Positions 45,600 to 56,559 of a DNA stretch of 64,000 nt are shown one piece after another; the first letter of the stretch is position 1, and each line of letters starts with the position of its first letter. The notes under the pieces are model-generated. The model did not search any database. It saw only the letters and a list, made by a program, of their open reading frames with translations, and was not told where the DNA came from. This DNA is from Ligustrum vulgare (taxonomy: Eukaryota > Streptophyta > Magnoliopsida > Lamiales > Oleaceae). The stretch spans positions 58,426,234 through 58,490,233 of the forward strand of contig OY743174.1 of the NCBI GenBank assembly GCA_963555705.1, in the 5' to 3' direction. The translations under genes and the position numbers were made by a program.

Positions 45600-46130
45600 C
45601 AAAGAATGTTGTGTTTGATTGGAAAAATAGAAAATGAGTGGTAGGAAAATGTTTGCAGGGAATTGATTTGCCTGGAAATTATTTTTGTACAAAATATTAA
45701 TTAAAAGTGTTTGATTGAAATTATTTTCTAGATGAAAAAGTAAGAAATTTTACAGGTTTTATTGTTTAATTGACAATTTTCTATAGTTTTATTGTTTAAT
45801 TGACAATTTTCTATAGGATATTTGGTACAGTTGAGTTATGTTAGTCAAAAAAATTATTTTTTTAAAGGCTATATCAGTACAAATCATGTCTTAACTAACA
45901 AAAAAAAAATTGCGAAAAAACATAACCAAAATAATTTTCCAGCTAACCTGGAAAATAAATAAACCTATAGAAAAAATTTTCCTCGGGTCATGCGCACCCA
46001 ACATTGGAAAAAAATTTCTAACCAAATTTTATGCAATCAAACAGCTCAAATTGTGGAGGAAGGAAAATATTTTCTTGGTTCCATGACAAATTTGGTACAA
46101 TCAAACAGGGCCTAAGTATATGGGCATTTC
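45600..46130. mobile_element. Non-autonomous transposon with TTTGATTG/CAATCAAACA ends
   Basis: The left end GTTGTGTTTGATTGGAAAAA and right end GTACAATCAAACAGGGCC are inverted. The interior resembles 7740-8210 (TTTTCTAG, TTTTATTGTTT-ATTGACA). A 29-base segment, TTTTATTGTTTAATTGACAA and following, is tandemly doubled at about 45757-45815. Confidence 0.45.
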
Positions 46131-46146
46131 CTCAAAATATTAGGCC

Positions 46147-46935
46147 TTGTTCTCCTTTTTTTTTTGAGGTCGTTTTTCTGTGTTTTATTTTCGAAAACAA
46201 TAAAAACGCGTTCTCTTTATTATTTTCGAAAACATATTTTAGAAAGAAAAAAAAAATTATACACAAAAAGCAAAACACCCAAACCTCATTTTGAATGTTT
46301 TAAGTGTATTTCAACAAAAAAGTTTCAAAACAAGGAAAACGCATTTTGGTGTTTTTTTTTTTTTTTTTTTTAGAATTATCCTGGCTTGGAACTAAGTCTA
46401 GAATAAAATTTTATTGAATTCAATATCAACATTATAAAAAACATAATTTTTTTTTTTTTTCAAAAAACATTACAAACAACATAGAATCCCCAACATTATA
46501 AAATATAAGCCCCTGTTCTCTTTACTGTTTTGAGGTCGTTTTCTGTTTTTATTTTCGAAAACGGTAAAAACGCGTTCTTTTTACCATTTTCGAAAACGCA
46601 TTTTGGAAAACAAAAAAAAAAAATTTGTACACAAAACGGAAAACGCCCGAAACATCGTTTTGGGCGTTTTGTGTGTATTTCGACAAAAAATGTCCAAAAC
46701 GCGGAAAACGCGTTTTGGGAAATTTTTATTTTTTTATTTTTTTAAGAATTATCTTAACTTAGAACTAAGCTTAATATAAAATTTTTATTTATATATTTTT
46801 TATTATTTTTTTTTTTAGAATTATCCTAACTTGGAACTAAGTCTAAATAAAGATTTTTTTTTTTTTTTGAGAATTATCCTAACTTGGAACTTAGTTTAAA
46901 TAAAGTTTTATTCAATTCAATATCAACATTACAAA
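46147..46935 (+). repeat. Tandem repeat block with two GTTTTCG-rich units and AGAATTATCCTAAC units
   Basis: Unit type 1 occurs at about 46147-46370 and again at 46508-46740. Both carry CTGTTCTC, GAGGTCGTTTTCTG-like, TATTTTCGAAAAC, AACGCGTTC, TGTATTTCGACAAAA-like and CGCGTTTTGG motifs. Unit type 2, AGAATTATCCTAACTTGGAA, occurs four times (46373, 46745, 46818, 46871). The three ORFs here are repeat artefacts. Inverted relatives with ACAGAACG ends lie at 47075-47275 and 49420-49615. Confidence 0.65.
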
Positions 46936-47074
46936 AAAAAATAAAATTAAATGAGAATTCTTGTTGTTATATCTCAAGTCCCGAATCTGACCAAGCTGTG
47001 TTAATATAGACTCTTAATGCTCACATTAGTGTGTTGCATGTAACCATATTTTTAGTGTATTGTGAAAGGAAATT

Positions 47075-47275
47075 TGAGTTAGAGTTAGTAGTATTCTGCA
47101 AGCAAATTAATTAAAAATAGTTTAAATAGTGTTCTGCAAAATTTCAAACAGAACGTGTTTTTTAGTTTTTCATTTTCAAAAACAGTTTTCAGCAAATTTG
47201 AAAACAAAAATGAAAACACAAAACATTTTCGAAAATGAAAATACAAAATAAAATACAAACAGAACGCCACCTAAG
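47075..47275 (-). repeat. Inverted relative of the 46.2 kb repeat
   Basis: TTTTCGAAAATG, AACAGAACGCCACC and GTGTTCTGCAAAA are shared in opposite orientation with 46147-46740, and in the same orientation with 49420-49615. Probably a non-autonomous transposon. It is non-coding. Confidence 0.45.
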
Positions 47276-47472
47276 TTACTTTCCTTCTATGTATGAAGTT
47301 GGATCAGTAAACTCTACATTTAGGGTAATAATTAAAAAAATGGGAGTTTGCAAAAATACCAAACTTTTGGTATCATGATTGAAACTTACTTTATTTTCAA
47401 CAATCGCTGAAAAATACTTCAATTTTTTTTTTTTTTTTTTACTGAAAAATACTGTTTCATCACAAGTATCAG

Positions 47473-47550
47473 GTTGTGATACTTTAAAGGTATCTCATGA
47501 TACTTTATACTTTAAAAAAGTATCATGAGATACCTCTAAAGTATCACAAC
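47473..47550. repeat. 78 bp near-perfect palindrome
   Basis: Arms 47473-47506 and 47517-47550 (34 bases each) are inverted with one mismatch around a 10-base spacer. They include GTGATACTTTA and GGTATCTCATGATACTTT. Further GATACTT/AAGTATC copies follow to 47660. It could form a short hairpin RNA if transcribed. No element boundaries are clear. Confidence 0.85.
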
Positions 47551-47660
47551 ATGATTCTTAATTTTTGGTATCATAATATAAAACTTTATCAAACTTTTAT
47601 GATACTTACGGCGAAATTTTAGTATCACATCATGATACTTTACAAAAAAATTTATGATAT

Positions 47661-48210
47661 TTTATCTAAAACATAAAATTAAACACTTTTCATGCACTAT
47701 TCTCGCATTTTCCACATTTTTTAGGTATGATAATCACAACCACCGCGAAGAATACATCCACAAAATTCACTCGTCTTTATATAACCAAGAAAGGCTATGT
47801 ATTGAATTTCTGGGTTTGAATTATTGATGTAGAACTTCTAGTACTTCGTTGATGATGGAGCAACAGCGGGTTGGGTTCTTGCAATCGCAAAGGACAGATC
47901 GGCCATGGCTTTTTACCGTCGAACAGCAACTTTGAGGTTGTTACTGTGGGTTTACAAGTTGTGGTCTTTTGAACGATGGTTTATAATACAGCCACTAGGT
48001 AACTTCTGATTCCAGCAAAATCAGTTGACAATTTTTGTGTATTATCGAGATCCAGCCGGCTCTAGTGATGATGAAGACGTGGTTTGATGGTGGTGGCGTG
48101 GTTCGGTGGTGGCGGTGGCGTGGTGCTGTGGTTGTGGTTTTGTGGGGAAGAAGATGGAAGAAGACAAGTAGCAGCAAGGAAAGTACTCAGGGAAGAAAAG
48201 TGGTGTGGTG
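47661..48210. other. Intergenic DNA with GGTGGT-rich stretch
   Basis: A GTGGTGG-rich simple-sequence stretch (48080-48150) continues beyond the Cassandra insertion (48918-48930), so the retroelement split it. The ORFs on both strands here follow the simple sequence and are not supported as genes. Confidence 0.5.
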
Positions 48211-48215
48211 CTATT

Positions 48216-48491
48216 GTAGCACCCTAGCCAGGAAAGTTTAAGAGATTTGATAGGTACTACTCATACCAATAAGGTACACCTTCTTTTCCGGAAGTCCATC
48301 GTTAGAAACTTCAAAGTTAAGCATGCTTGGCTTGGAGCAATTCTGGAATGGGTGACCTCTTGGGAGGTTTTCTCAGAGAGCGTGTGAGTGAGAACAAAGT
48401 ATGCTGAAAAGACTCGTGTTGGTATAGTAAGGACAGTACGGCGTCATTTAACAGCCGGGACAACCCGTTAAGTGGGACCTGTGTCGTTACA
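48216..48491 (+). repeat. Cassandra 5' LTR with 5S-like domain
   Basis: From TGTAGCACCC to GTCGTTACA. The 5S-like part spans about 48255-48375. It is not a 5S rRNA gene: it departs from the conserved gene at many sites and sits within an LTR. Confidence 0.9.
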
Positions 48492-48638
48492 ACTGGTATC
48501 AGAGCCGACCGCCAGTCGAAAATTGGGAACTAAGTGTTACGCCATAGGGCGGGAGACACCTCTAGAATCTCAATGTCTGGCAACAGATCCTCAGATGGTT
48601 TAAGGGCTACGAGGACGCGCGAGTCTAACGGAGGTGAT

Positions 48639-48915
48639 TGTAACACTCTGGTCAGGAAAGCTTAAGAAATTTGATAGGTGCTACTCATACCAACAAAGTG
48701 CACCTTCTTTTCCGGAAGTCCATCGTTAGAAACTCCAAAGTTAAGCGTGCTTGGCTTGGAGCAATTCTGAGATGGGTGACCTCCTAGGAAGTTTTCTCGG
48801 GGAGCGTGCAAGTGAGGACAAAACATGCTGAAAAGAATCGTGTTGGTACAGTAAAGACAATACGCCATCATTTAACGACGGAGACAGCCTGTTAAGTGGG
48901 ACCCGTGTCGTTACA
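48639..48915 (+). repeat. Cassandra 3' LTR with 5S-like domain
   Basis: From TGTAACACTC to GTCGTTACA. Its 5S-like part (about 48680-48800) keeps the box A form AAGTTAAGCGTGCTTGG, closer to genuine plant 5S than the 5' LTR. Confidence 0.9.
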
Positions 48916-48920
48916 GCTAT

Positions 48921-50166
48921 GGTGGTGGCAGTTCAGTGGGAAAGAAGACGACCTCGCGACCAGCAGCAATGGAAGTTGTGGGGAAGAAACAACGTATATT
49001 TCAATTTTTTTTTTCTTAATATAGTGATTTTTGCAATTGATCTAAAAAAGAGAGTATATGGTGCAATTATCCCATAGATATGCCTTAAACATGGACTCTA
49101 TGTGTGATTATTCTGACTTAGGATCATTTGCATCCATTTTGTTGAGTCAAACTCTTTGTGCGATTATTTTATTTAAATGAACTCGTGTTTAATTGAAACT
49201 TGACCATGAATGTATCAACAATAATTAAATAATCTAATTTCTTATAATATTTTTGGGACATGATCATTAATGGCTTAATCTATTTTTATAATATTTTCTA
49301 GTCATTATTAAACGAGTCCAATAAAAATTAGATAAACTAATTTCTTATAATAGAAAGTAAATTTTTAAAAGACAATTTTTTTATATAATTTAACCCACAA
49401 ACAAATTAATTATAATAATCAAAGTAGCATTCTGCAAAATTTTAAACATAATATGTTTTCCAGATTTTCATTTTTTGGAATAGCTTTTAGAAATGGCAAA
49501 CAAAATGAATTTTTAGCATATATAAAAATAGAAAACAAAAACAAAAAATAAAAAAATGTTTTTAAAAATAAAAACTGAAAATGAAATACAAAGAGAACTT
49601 CGCCGTAACATAACAACATGAGTCTTACTATAGCCAATTATAGTCCTTTTTGGGTTCAAAGTTTTAATTTAAGTCCAAGTTGATTAATTCCAATCAGAAC
49701 TCACAATTGTTAATTGAACATTTTCCTTTGTTTGGTAACACTATAGTGATTTATAAATTGATATATTTATGATTTTGAGATAAAATATGTATTTAAAAAG
49801 TGAATAGAAAAAATTTAAATAATTAAAAAGTAATTTAAAAAATTATGTGATTTATAAACCGATTTATAAGACGTTTATCAAACGGAGACAGGGTACAATA
49901 AAAAATCAGATTCCTATTTCAAACGACCGTTGTAAACCCAACGGTAAACAAAAGGTTGGGCTATTTCCGTCATCTTTGAATAAAAAGAAGAACACAAGGC
50001 ATGCCAGCAAACTTTAGTTTAGGACAAGGTATCCAGCTGTGCCCCAAAAAGAACACAAACTCACATGCCCCAATTGGGCCAATTCATTAATTCCATAACC
50101 TAAATCTCTACCCTAGTTAAATTATAACCATATTCTAGACAATAATCATGGTTGACTAACCCTAGT
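48921..50166. other. Intergenic DNA upstream of the FLA gene, with two repeats
   Basis: Contains a relative of the 47.1 kb repeat (49420-49615) and a MITE (49728-49885; ends GGTAACACTATAGTG and GACGTTTATCAAACGG). The 49419-49637 ORF is inside the repeat. From about 49890 to the FLA start the sequence is single-copy-looking and probably holds the promoter. Confidence 0.5.
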
Positions 50167-50240
50167 ACAATAAATAACAACTAGACCCTTGCTCACTTTC
50201 ACTACTTTCCAGTGCAGCTTTGAGAGAGCTTCGTCTCACC

Positions 50241-51539
50241 ATGGCTTCATTCAACCATTTCTTCCTTGCATTATCTTTGCTTGCCATTTTAATCTCCATT
50301 TCCGCCGCCGCACCCTCACCCTCCAGCCATAACATTACCAAAATCCTTGAGGCTTACCCGGAATACAACGATTTTAACAACTTACTGAGCCAAACAAAAC
50401 TCGCCGACGAAATCAACAGCCGAGAACCCGTCACTGTTCTGGTACTAAGCAACGGCGCCCTCTCTTCCATCACCGGCAAACATCCGCTTTCTGTCGTGAA
50501 GAATGTGTTGGCACTACACATATTGTTAGATTATTTCGACACCGGAAAGCTCCACAAGATCTCCAATGGTTCAACTCTATCCACCACATTATACCAGACA
50601 ACTGGAAATGCCCCAGGAAACCTAGGGTTTGTCAACATTACTGATCTCAAGGGTGGTAAAGTCGGGTTCGGCTCTGGAGTTCCAGGCTCAAAACTTGACT
50701 CCACCTACTCCAAATCAGTACAACAGCAGCCTTACACTATTTCCATTCTCGAGGTCAGCGCGCCGATTGATGCGCCGGCGATTTTAACTGCCCCGGCTCC
50801 CTCAGCCTCTGACGTCAACATTACTGGTTTACTTGAGAAAGCAGGCTGCAAGACATTTGCATCTCTTCTTCTTTCTTCAGGGGTTTTGAAAACCTATCAG
50901 TCGGCCATTGACAAGGGTTTGACGATTTTCGCGCCAAACGATGAGGCTTTCAAGGCGGCCAAAGTGCCAGATCTGAACAAGCTCTCAAATGCTGAAGTAG
51001 TGTCGCTCTTGCAGTATCACGCCGTTGCCAGCTATACTCCTATCGGAACGTTAAAAACCACGAAGAGCTCGATTTCTACTTTGGCTACCAACGGCGCCGG
51101 GAAATATGATCTGGGTGTCACGACTGCAGGTGACTCAGTGAGCCTCGACACCGGAGTTGACACGTCCAGAATCGCTTCCACAGTCCTTGACTCAACTCCG
51201 CTTTGCATTTTCACCGTCGACAACTTGCTTCTTCCAACAGAGCTTTTCGGAAAGGCTCCGTCACCGGCGCCGGGACCTGCACCAGAGACATCTCCTTCTC
51301 CTGCTCCCGCGGTTGAAGCTCCAGGCCCGTCCCCAGAGTCTGCAACCGCTCCTTCGCCGTTGTTATCTCCCCCTGCGCCTGCGACGAGCACTCCTGTCGA
51401 ATCTCCTTCTGAAGGCTCCACTGCAGACTCACAGAATAGTACTTCGGACAATGCTGCCGGCAACTTGGGGACTCCGGCATTGATGAAGATGCTGCTCACA
51501 GTGTCAATTTGGGTATTTGCCTCCATACTGATGTTCTAA
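50241..51539 (+). CDS. FLA: Fasciclin-like arabinogalactan protein (two FAS1 domains, GPI-anchored)
   Basis: 432 residues in one exon, from the ATG at 50241 (MASFNHFF); an in-frame extension to 50220 has no ATG. A signal peptide spans residues 1 to about 23. FAS1 domain 1 (about 30-175) holds [18 protein letters not shown] and [11 protein letters not shown]1 domain 2 (about 190-332) holds [17 protein letters not shown] and [12 protein letters not shown] Pro/Ala/Ser-rich arabinogalactan region (338-392, repeated SPAP, APGPSP) follows, then a Ser/Asn-rich linker and a hydrophobic tail (415-432) typical of GPI anchoring. Several NIT/NST glycosylation sites are present. The architecture (FAS1-FAS1-AGP-GPI) matches the FLA1/2/8/10 group, which acts at the plasma membrane and cell wall in adhesion and wall organisation. 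Upstream ACAATAAATAACA near 50168 may be the TATA region. The ORF is intact and GC-richer than its surroundings. Confidence 0.93.
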   Translation: MASFNHFFLALSLLAILISISAAAPSPSSHNITKILEAYPEYNDFNNLLSQTKLADEINSREPVTVLVLSNGALSSITGKHPLSVVKNVLALHILLDYFDTGKLHKISNGSTLSTTLYQTTGNAPGNLGFVNITDLKGGKVGFGSGVPGSKLDSTYSKSVQQQPYTISILEVSAPIDAPAILTAPAPSASDVNITGLLEKAGCKTFASLLLSSGVLKTYQSAIDKGLTIFAPNDEAFKAAKVPDLNKLSNAEVVSLLQYHAVASYTPIGTLKTTKSSISTLATNGAGKYDLGVTTAGDSVSLDTGVDTSRIASTVLDSTPLCIFTVDNLLLPTELFGKAPSPAPGPAPETSPSPAPAVEAPGPSPESATAPSPLLSPPAPATSTPVESPSEGSTADSQNSTSDNAAGNLGTPALMKMLLTVSIWVFASILMF

Positions 51540-51891
51540 ATTGTCATTTTCAAGGTTTGTTTTTGACGGTCTTGTCTTTTTATTTTTATTTATCCACAGG
51601 GTCATGTTTTTGTGTGACTGTTTTCTAGGAAGGATTTTAAATTATTTTTTTAATATTGTGTTCTGAAACAGAGAGGGATTGCTATTTTAATTTATAATTA
51701 ATTATTTTTGTATTATACCGATTACCCCTGTTTGGCATTTAGAATCTACTAAAAATTGGATGTTAATCTATTCAAAAAATGTTGTAACTTGTCTTTAATA
51801 AAGGTATATAGTGTCGGTGAATGCAAGCTGACAGGGATAGCACATGGATTGAGCAATAGGGTAGGAATCGTACGTATCTTGTGTTTGTTAA
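51540..51891 (+). other. 3' flank of the FLA gene
   Basis: Non-coding, AT-rich, likely the 3' untranslated region. AATAAA occurs at about 51798, a possible polyadenylation signal. Confidence 0.4.
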
Positions 51892-52056
51892 GCCTCTGTT
51901 TGGCAAAAGCCAAAAAAACAAGTTTTTAAATATCACAATTTCTCAAATCATCTTTTAACCATACATATTTTCTCTCTCCAATTTTTAACCACACATCTTA
52001 CCTAGAAAATATAAAAAAACATATTTTTAAACACTAAAATTTTAACAAACAGAGGC
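51892..52056. mobile_element. Tourist-like MITE (165 bp)
   Basis: Inverted ends GCCTCTGTTTGG and CAAACAGAGGC, with a 3 bp TAA duplication on both sides, as expected for PIF/Harbinger-derived MITEs. The interior (CTCTCCAATTTTTAACCACA, CTTACCTAGAAAATA) recurs diverged at 44514-44692, 44772-44955 and immediately downstream at 52075-52230. Confidence 0.85.
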
Positions 52057-53982
52057 TAAAGTTCAAAAAACTAGAAGACTAAAATAATTAAAAATTTAAT
52101 TTACGTAATTTTTCATATTACTTTTTAATTATACACATTTTTTCTCTTTAATTTTTAACCTCACATCTTAGTTAGAAAACTCAATTAAATAATTTACATT
52201 CCCATTTAAATCCTACCAAACAGAGCCTTATAAATTACTTTTTAATCATACACATTTTCTTTCTTGAATTTTCAATAACTATTTTTACAATAAAATTATA
52301 AATAAATTAATTTATAAATCAAACAATGTTACCAAACAAATGTCAAGTTACCAGGCACAGATAAATAGAAATAATTTTGTGTCCCATAAAAAGTAAATTA
52401 TGTCAATTTTTATTGAATTATTCGGTTTCGATTCGATTTCGATTATTTTTTGGTTTTTTGTTCGATTTTTTTATTAAAAAATTTAACTTTGAGCAAACGT
52501 GAAAATGTGTGCAAAAAAATAAGTATTGAGTCAAAATTTTCTAAACAAAATATCTATGTGATAAAATGTTAAAATTGAATATATTCGGTTTCTAAAGATA
52601 CTAAAGACATTTATAATATTCTGTATATTCCTAGTCAAGGAAGGATCTCTATCTTCTGCTGTTTTATCTACTGCTTATACTGGAATGTTCGGATCACTCG
52701 GACTAAATGATGGTGGCATAGACACATTTAATATAACATAAAATCAAATAAGTCATCTAAATCTAGATATAATTCGAAGATAAAAATGATTTCTAATGAA
52801 ATCTTATCTAAGATTTCAATGTAAAACTGTGATTCACTAATGCGCATCCACAAAAGTCATATACATGTCAAACCAAACATCCTTTCTGAAATTAGTTATG
52901 CACATATCAACACAACAACTATTGTCTTAATTTGTAATATTGCACAAAAAGATGCACCGAACTAGTGTGAGTGAGACACCAGGTATCCACAGTCTACCAA
53001 AATTGGTGCACAAAATTTTATGTAAGATGTAACACGATATAAACAATTCAATAATTATCATAATATATCTAAGTAAGTTGGATTTATACAATGTCATTTA
53101 AAGCAACACAAAAAGGGTCATGTGGGCATAATTTTTAAATTAATAATGTTCGGCTCTCGGTTCGTTTTTCGGCTTTCAAATAGGAATCGATCGATTTTGG
53201 TTCTCTCTTTTTCAATTTCGGTTCAATTTTTTTGTTTTGTTCCAGTTTCGGTTCTCTCGGTTCCGATTTTTTATCCACCCCCAGTCTTCATAGAACTAAT
53301 ACAATTTTTTGAAAGTTGTTTAAGTAAAAGAAACTGTCTTATATTTGATTATTTATTTTATTTTATTTTTTGAATTCATGTATATAATGTGAAAATGTTG
53401 AATAAATCGAATTATAATGTTTGATTACAATGTTTTTTTGTACATTACACATTTTATGTAAATGATGAATAATTTTTCAATTTTTTGTAGTAATCAAAAA
53501 TTTTTGAACAATATTTGCAATGCTTAAATGAATTAAAATGTAACATTCTGGTTACAATAAAACTTTTCTGTACACAATAGTTTTTGTTAATGCCCCACAA
53601 TTTTTGTTATTTTTGTTTTTGGCTTTTACAAAAACCTTTGTGCTATATGCAATTGTCCATGAGAGAATACATGTTAAGGAAGATATATTCCAACATTGGG
53701 TACTATCTAATTTTGAGCCTTGTTAATTGTCATTGCAAAGTAAAGACGTTTCCTCTTGAATTTGAATGGATATCCTTCATCAATTACTTATTTTACTGGA
53801 CTTAACGGGACTTAAAGACGTTGCCCAACAATTATTTCTACATGAATATGTTTCTTGAAATCACGACAAATCATTCTTATTCCACTGGAAAGATTGTTGG
53901 ACGGGTCGAAATTCCATTAGAGCATCGTGAGACAATTTCTTTTCAAGATCAACTTATGCGGTGAAACACCATTTGGTGACAA
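52057..53982. other. AT-rich intergenic DNA, repeat-derived
   Basis: Holds decayed MITE copies (52075-52330) and GGTTTCGATTCG / GGTTCTCTCGGTTCC stretches (52425-52470 and 53150-53275) that may be ends of one inserted element. No ORF shows a domain. The plus-strand ORFs at 53122-53373 and 53584-53805 are unsupported. Confidence 0.45.
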
Positions 53983-56559
53983 TGTAGCGACCAAGAAATT
54001 TTCGCGTATTTAATAATTATTTTAAAATTATGAAAACGTGCCGCTGCGATCTCACCCATTTTTAATTTAAAGTTATGACGTGTCGTCTAGCCGAGCCGAG
54101 AAATATCGAGTTCGATTCGATTTTAAATAAAATTTCGAATTTCTAAAATTATATTATTTTATTTATTTATTTATTTATTTTATTCTTTTCAAAATCGTTT
54201 TAAATTCCAAATTTTGTTAAGCTCATTTTATCAGATCCATTTTCCGACTCAGTTGAATTCACGCGTATTATTTCTCGAGTTCCGTCCCCTGATTATCAAA
54301 ATTTCAACATCCTAAACACTACCCATACCTCCACCAACTATATCAATTCCCGCAATAATCTAATCAACGCATACCTCCACCAACTCCCACTAACTTCAAC
54401 CCATACTCTCACATTTCCCAACTCCTCTCCCTGCACCAACCACAATTCTGATTTCCAGCAACCAGCTTCAACTCCATTCTAGCAATTTCCATTCACGATC
54501 AAAATTTTCTCTCTCTGCACAAACCAACTCTGTTCCAGCATCTCCAGTGGTAAGCTTCTACCAACCACAATGCATCAACACCACCATTTTCGTCCATTTC
54601 AACAACCACCAACGCTACCATAGCCAAGCCTCCATCATCTGCATACTTTCACCACGATTGAAGCATCATCGTTGCCTCTACCAACGGACACCTCCAGCCC
54701 ACTGCCAAGACTCCAAAGTCACGGCTAAGACCGACCTCAAGTTGCCCATTTCACCACCACCACACGCAGACCACCGTGTGCCCACTACACCACCACAATA
54801 CTCTACAATTTCCACCCATTTCCGAACCAACCACCAAATCAGCCACCCCATCCCCCGCCTGAACCACCAGCCCCTTAACCACCTCCACTGCCCAACTCCA
54901 AGTCCCCATCAATCAGCCCAAAAATCAAACCATAAACCCAAGAATCAAACGAAGCCCAACACATACCTCGACCGCCGACTGCTTTGACCGAATTTTTCGC
55001 CAAAAATCGCCCCACCTGAGTCTCGGTTTTACCCCCAAATCAGCACCAAACCTTACCCGTTTTGCTACCATCACCTCCTTGTCAGCGCCCCATGAGGCGG
55101 TGATATCGCCGCGGTATCGCCGGCAGATTGACGCCGGCAATACACCCCCACCGGATTTCCCTCTCGCTCGCATATCCTCTCTCTTTCTTCTTAGTTTGTG
55201 AAATGGGGAAGAGAGTAATATTTGTTATATTTTTAATTTTGAGAAATGGCACCTTAGTCCTCCAAGTTTTAAAGTTTTTATTTCAGTCCCTTTGGTTTTA
55301 AAACTAATCATTTCAGTCCCTTTAGTTTTTAAATAGTTTTAAACAGTCCCTTCATTTTTAAAATTCAATTATTTCAATCCCTACAGTTTAATATCTGTTT
55401 TGAGCTTCAACCCAAGTTTTGAAAAGTTCCATTTTAGTCCCCAAAGTTCCAAATGTTTCATTTCGGCCCATGAGTTCAAATATTTTAAAACTCTATCCTT
55501 TAAATTAAAAATCTGATTATTTCAGCCTGGATATTTTAATAGCATTTTATTCGAGTCCTGAAAGTTTCGAAAAATTTCATTTTAGTCTCCAAAGTTTAAA
55601 AGTATTCATTTTAGTCCCCCACTTTCAAATCAGCAATTTTTGTCCCTAAATTTTACTTATCATTTTAAATTATAAATTTCAAAAGACTAATTTAATTTAT
55701 TTCTCTACTTGGCTAGACGATGCGTAGGGAGATTTAAAAGATTGAAGTCATTCCCGCTCAACCACACTCGTTAAGTTTAAAGTAGACTCACTCCCTATTA
55801 ATTGATTTAAATTATGATTGCATGTGAGTGTGTATGTTATGTGACTTATGTGAAAGTCATTTTTATGAAATGAGACGAGAATATATTTCTTTGGAAACAT
55901 TTATGTTGTTATGCTTGTCATAACTTATATGTTTTTATACAAGAGAAAGAAGAGAATATCTTGCAAAATAAATGATAATGTTATGCATAACTTACGTGCC
56001 TTAAGTGCACGAGACGAGACTACCCACACCCGATGTTTAAAGAGCTTATGATTTTTCAAAGAGAAGTCATGTGCTTTAATGCACGAGAAGAGACTACCCA
56101 CATCCTATTATTTTTAAAGAGTCTGCATTTATGTGTTCAATTATAATGTAAATTAATTAATTAGTGATGAGTCTACTGAGTATTTCTATGAATTGTTCAT
56201 TTCTATTTTAATAATATTTGCAGATTTCGGAGAGGGTGGCAAGTGATGGAGGATTTTGGCAATAGTCATTAAATAATCGAAAATCTTCTTTTGATGAACC
56301 GCAATTCTAAACGTTGGATATTTTTGAGATTTTCAATTATTTGAGAATTTATGACATTGTTAAATGTTTTGTAATATTAATGGTTCGATTTATTATTTTG
56401 AATTATTTCATAAATGTTTTCAAATTTTATCGACCATTACAATTTATTTAATGTTGTCAAAAATGAATTTTCAGTTATTTCTTCCGCTAAAATATTATTT
56501 TAAAGATTAGACCAGACGATGACGTGGTAAACCGAGTATTTAGAATTCAGGGCGCTACA
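53983..56559 (+). mobile_element. Large Gypsy-type 5' LTR (about 2.6 kb)
   Basis: Starts TGTAGCGACCAAGAAATTTT and ends GGGCGCTACA. Three bases on, TGGTATTAGAACC (56563-56575) is a slightly altered initiator-Met primer-binding site, which fixes this as a 5' LTR on the plus strand. It contains a C-rich, CCACC-rich leader-like stretch (54300-55000) and a degenerate tandem array (55240-55660). No second copy occurs in the window, so the 3' LTR is either beyond it or deleted. The ORFs at 54547-55173 come from base composition. Confidence 0.7.
55240..55660 (+). repeat. Degenerate 30-40 bp tandem array within the LTR
   Basis: About ten diverged units of the form TTTCAGTCCC(T/A)..AGTTTTAAA follow one another. 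Spacing and sequence drift fit an old minisatellite within the LTR. Confidence 0.6.

Larger units (their letters stand above)
48216..48915 (+). mobile_element. Complete Cassandra TRIM retrotransposon
   Basis: 700 bases: LTRs 48216-48491 and 48639-48915, interior only 147 bases, and target duplication GCTAT at 48211-48215 and 48916-48920. The primer-binding site TGGTATCAGAGC is at 48494-48505. Both LTRs carry a 5S-rRNA-like domain with the internal promoter elements AAGTTAAGCATGCTTGG (box A; second copy AAGTTAAGCGTGCTTGG), ATGGGTGACCTC and TGGGAGG/TAGGAAG (box C). Cassandra elements are non-coding and depend on other retrotransposons. The LTRs differ at several tens of positions, so this is an older insertion. 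Confidence 0.93.

Noticed and set aside
48255..48375. 5S rRNA gene
   Set aside because: The 5S-like sequence lies inside a Cassandra LTR, is repeated in the partner LTR and departs from functional 5S at many positions.
51032..51526. 164-codon minus-strand ORF opposite the FLA gene
   Set aside because: A shadow of the GC-richer Pro/Ala/Ser coding region; no motif of its own.
54547..55173. Pro/His-rich plus-strand ORF and basic minus-strand ORF
   Set aside because: Both lie within a Gypsy LTR and result from its CCACC-rich composition.
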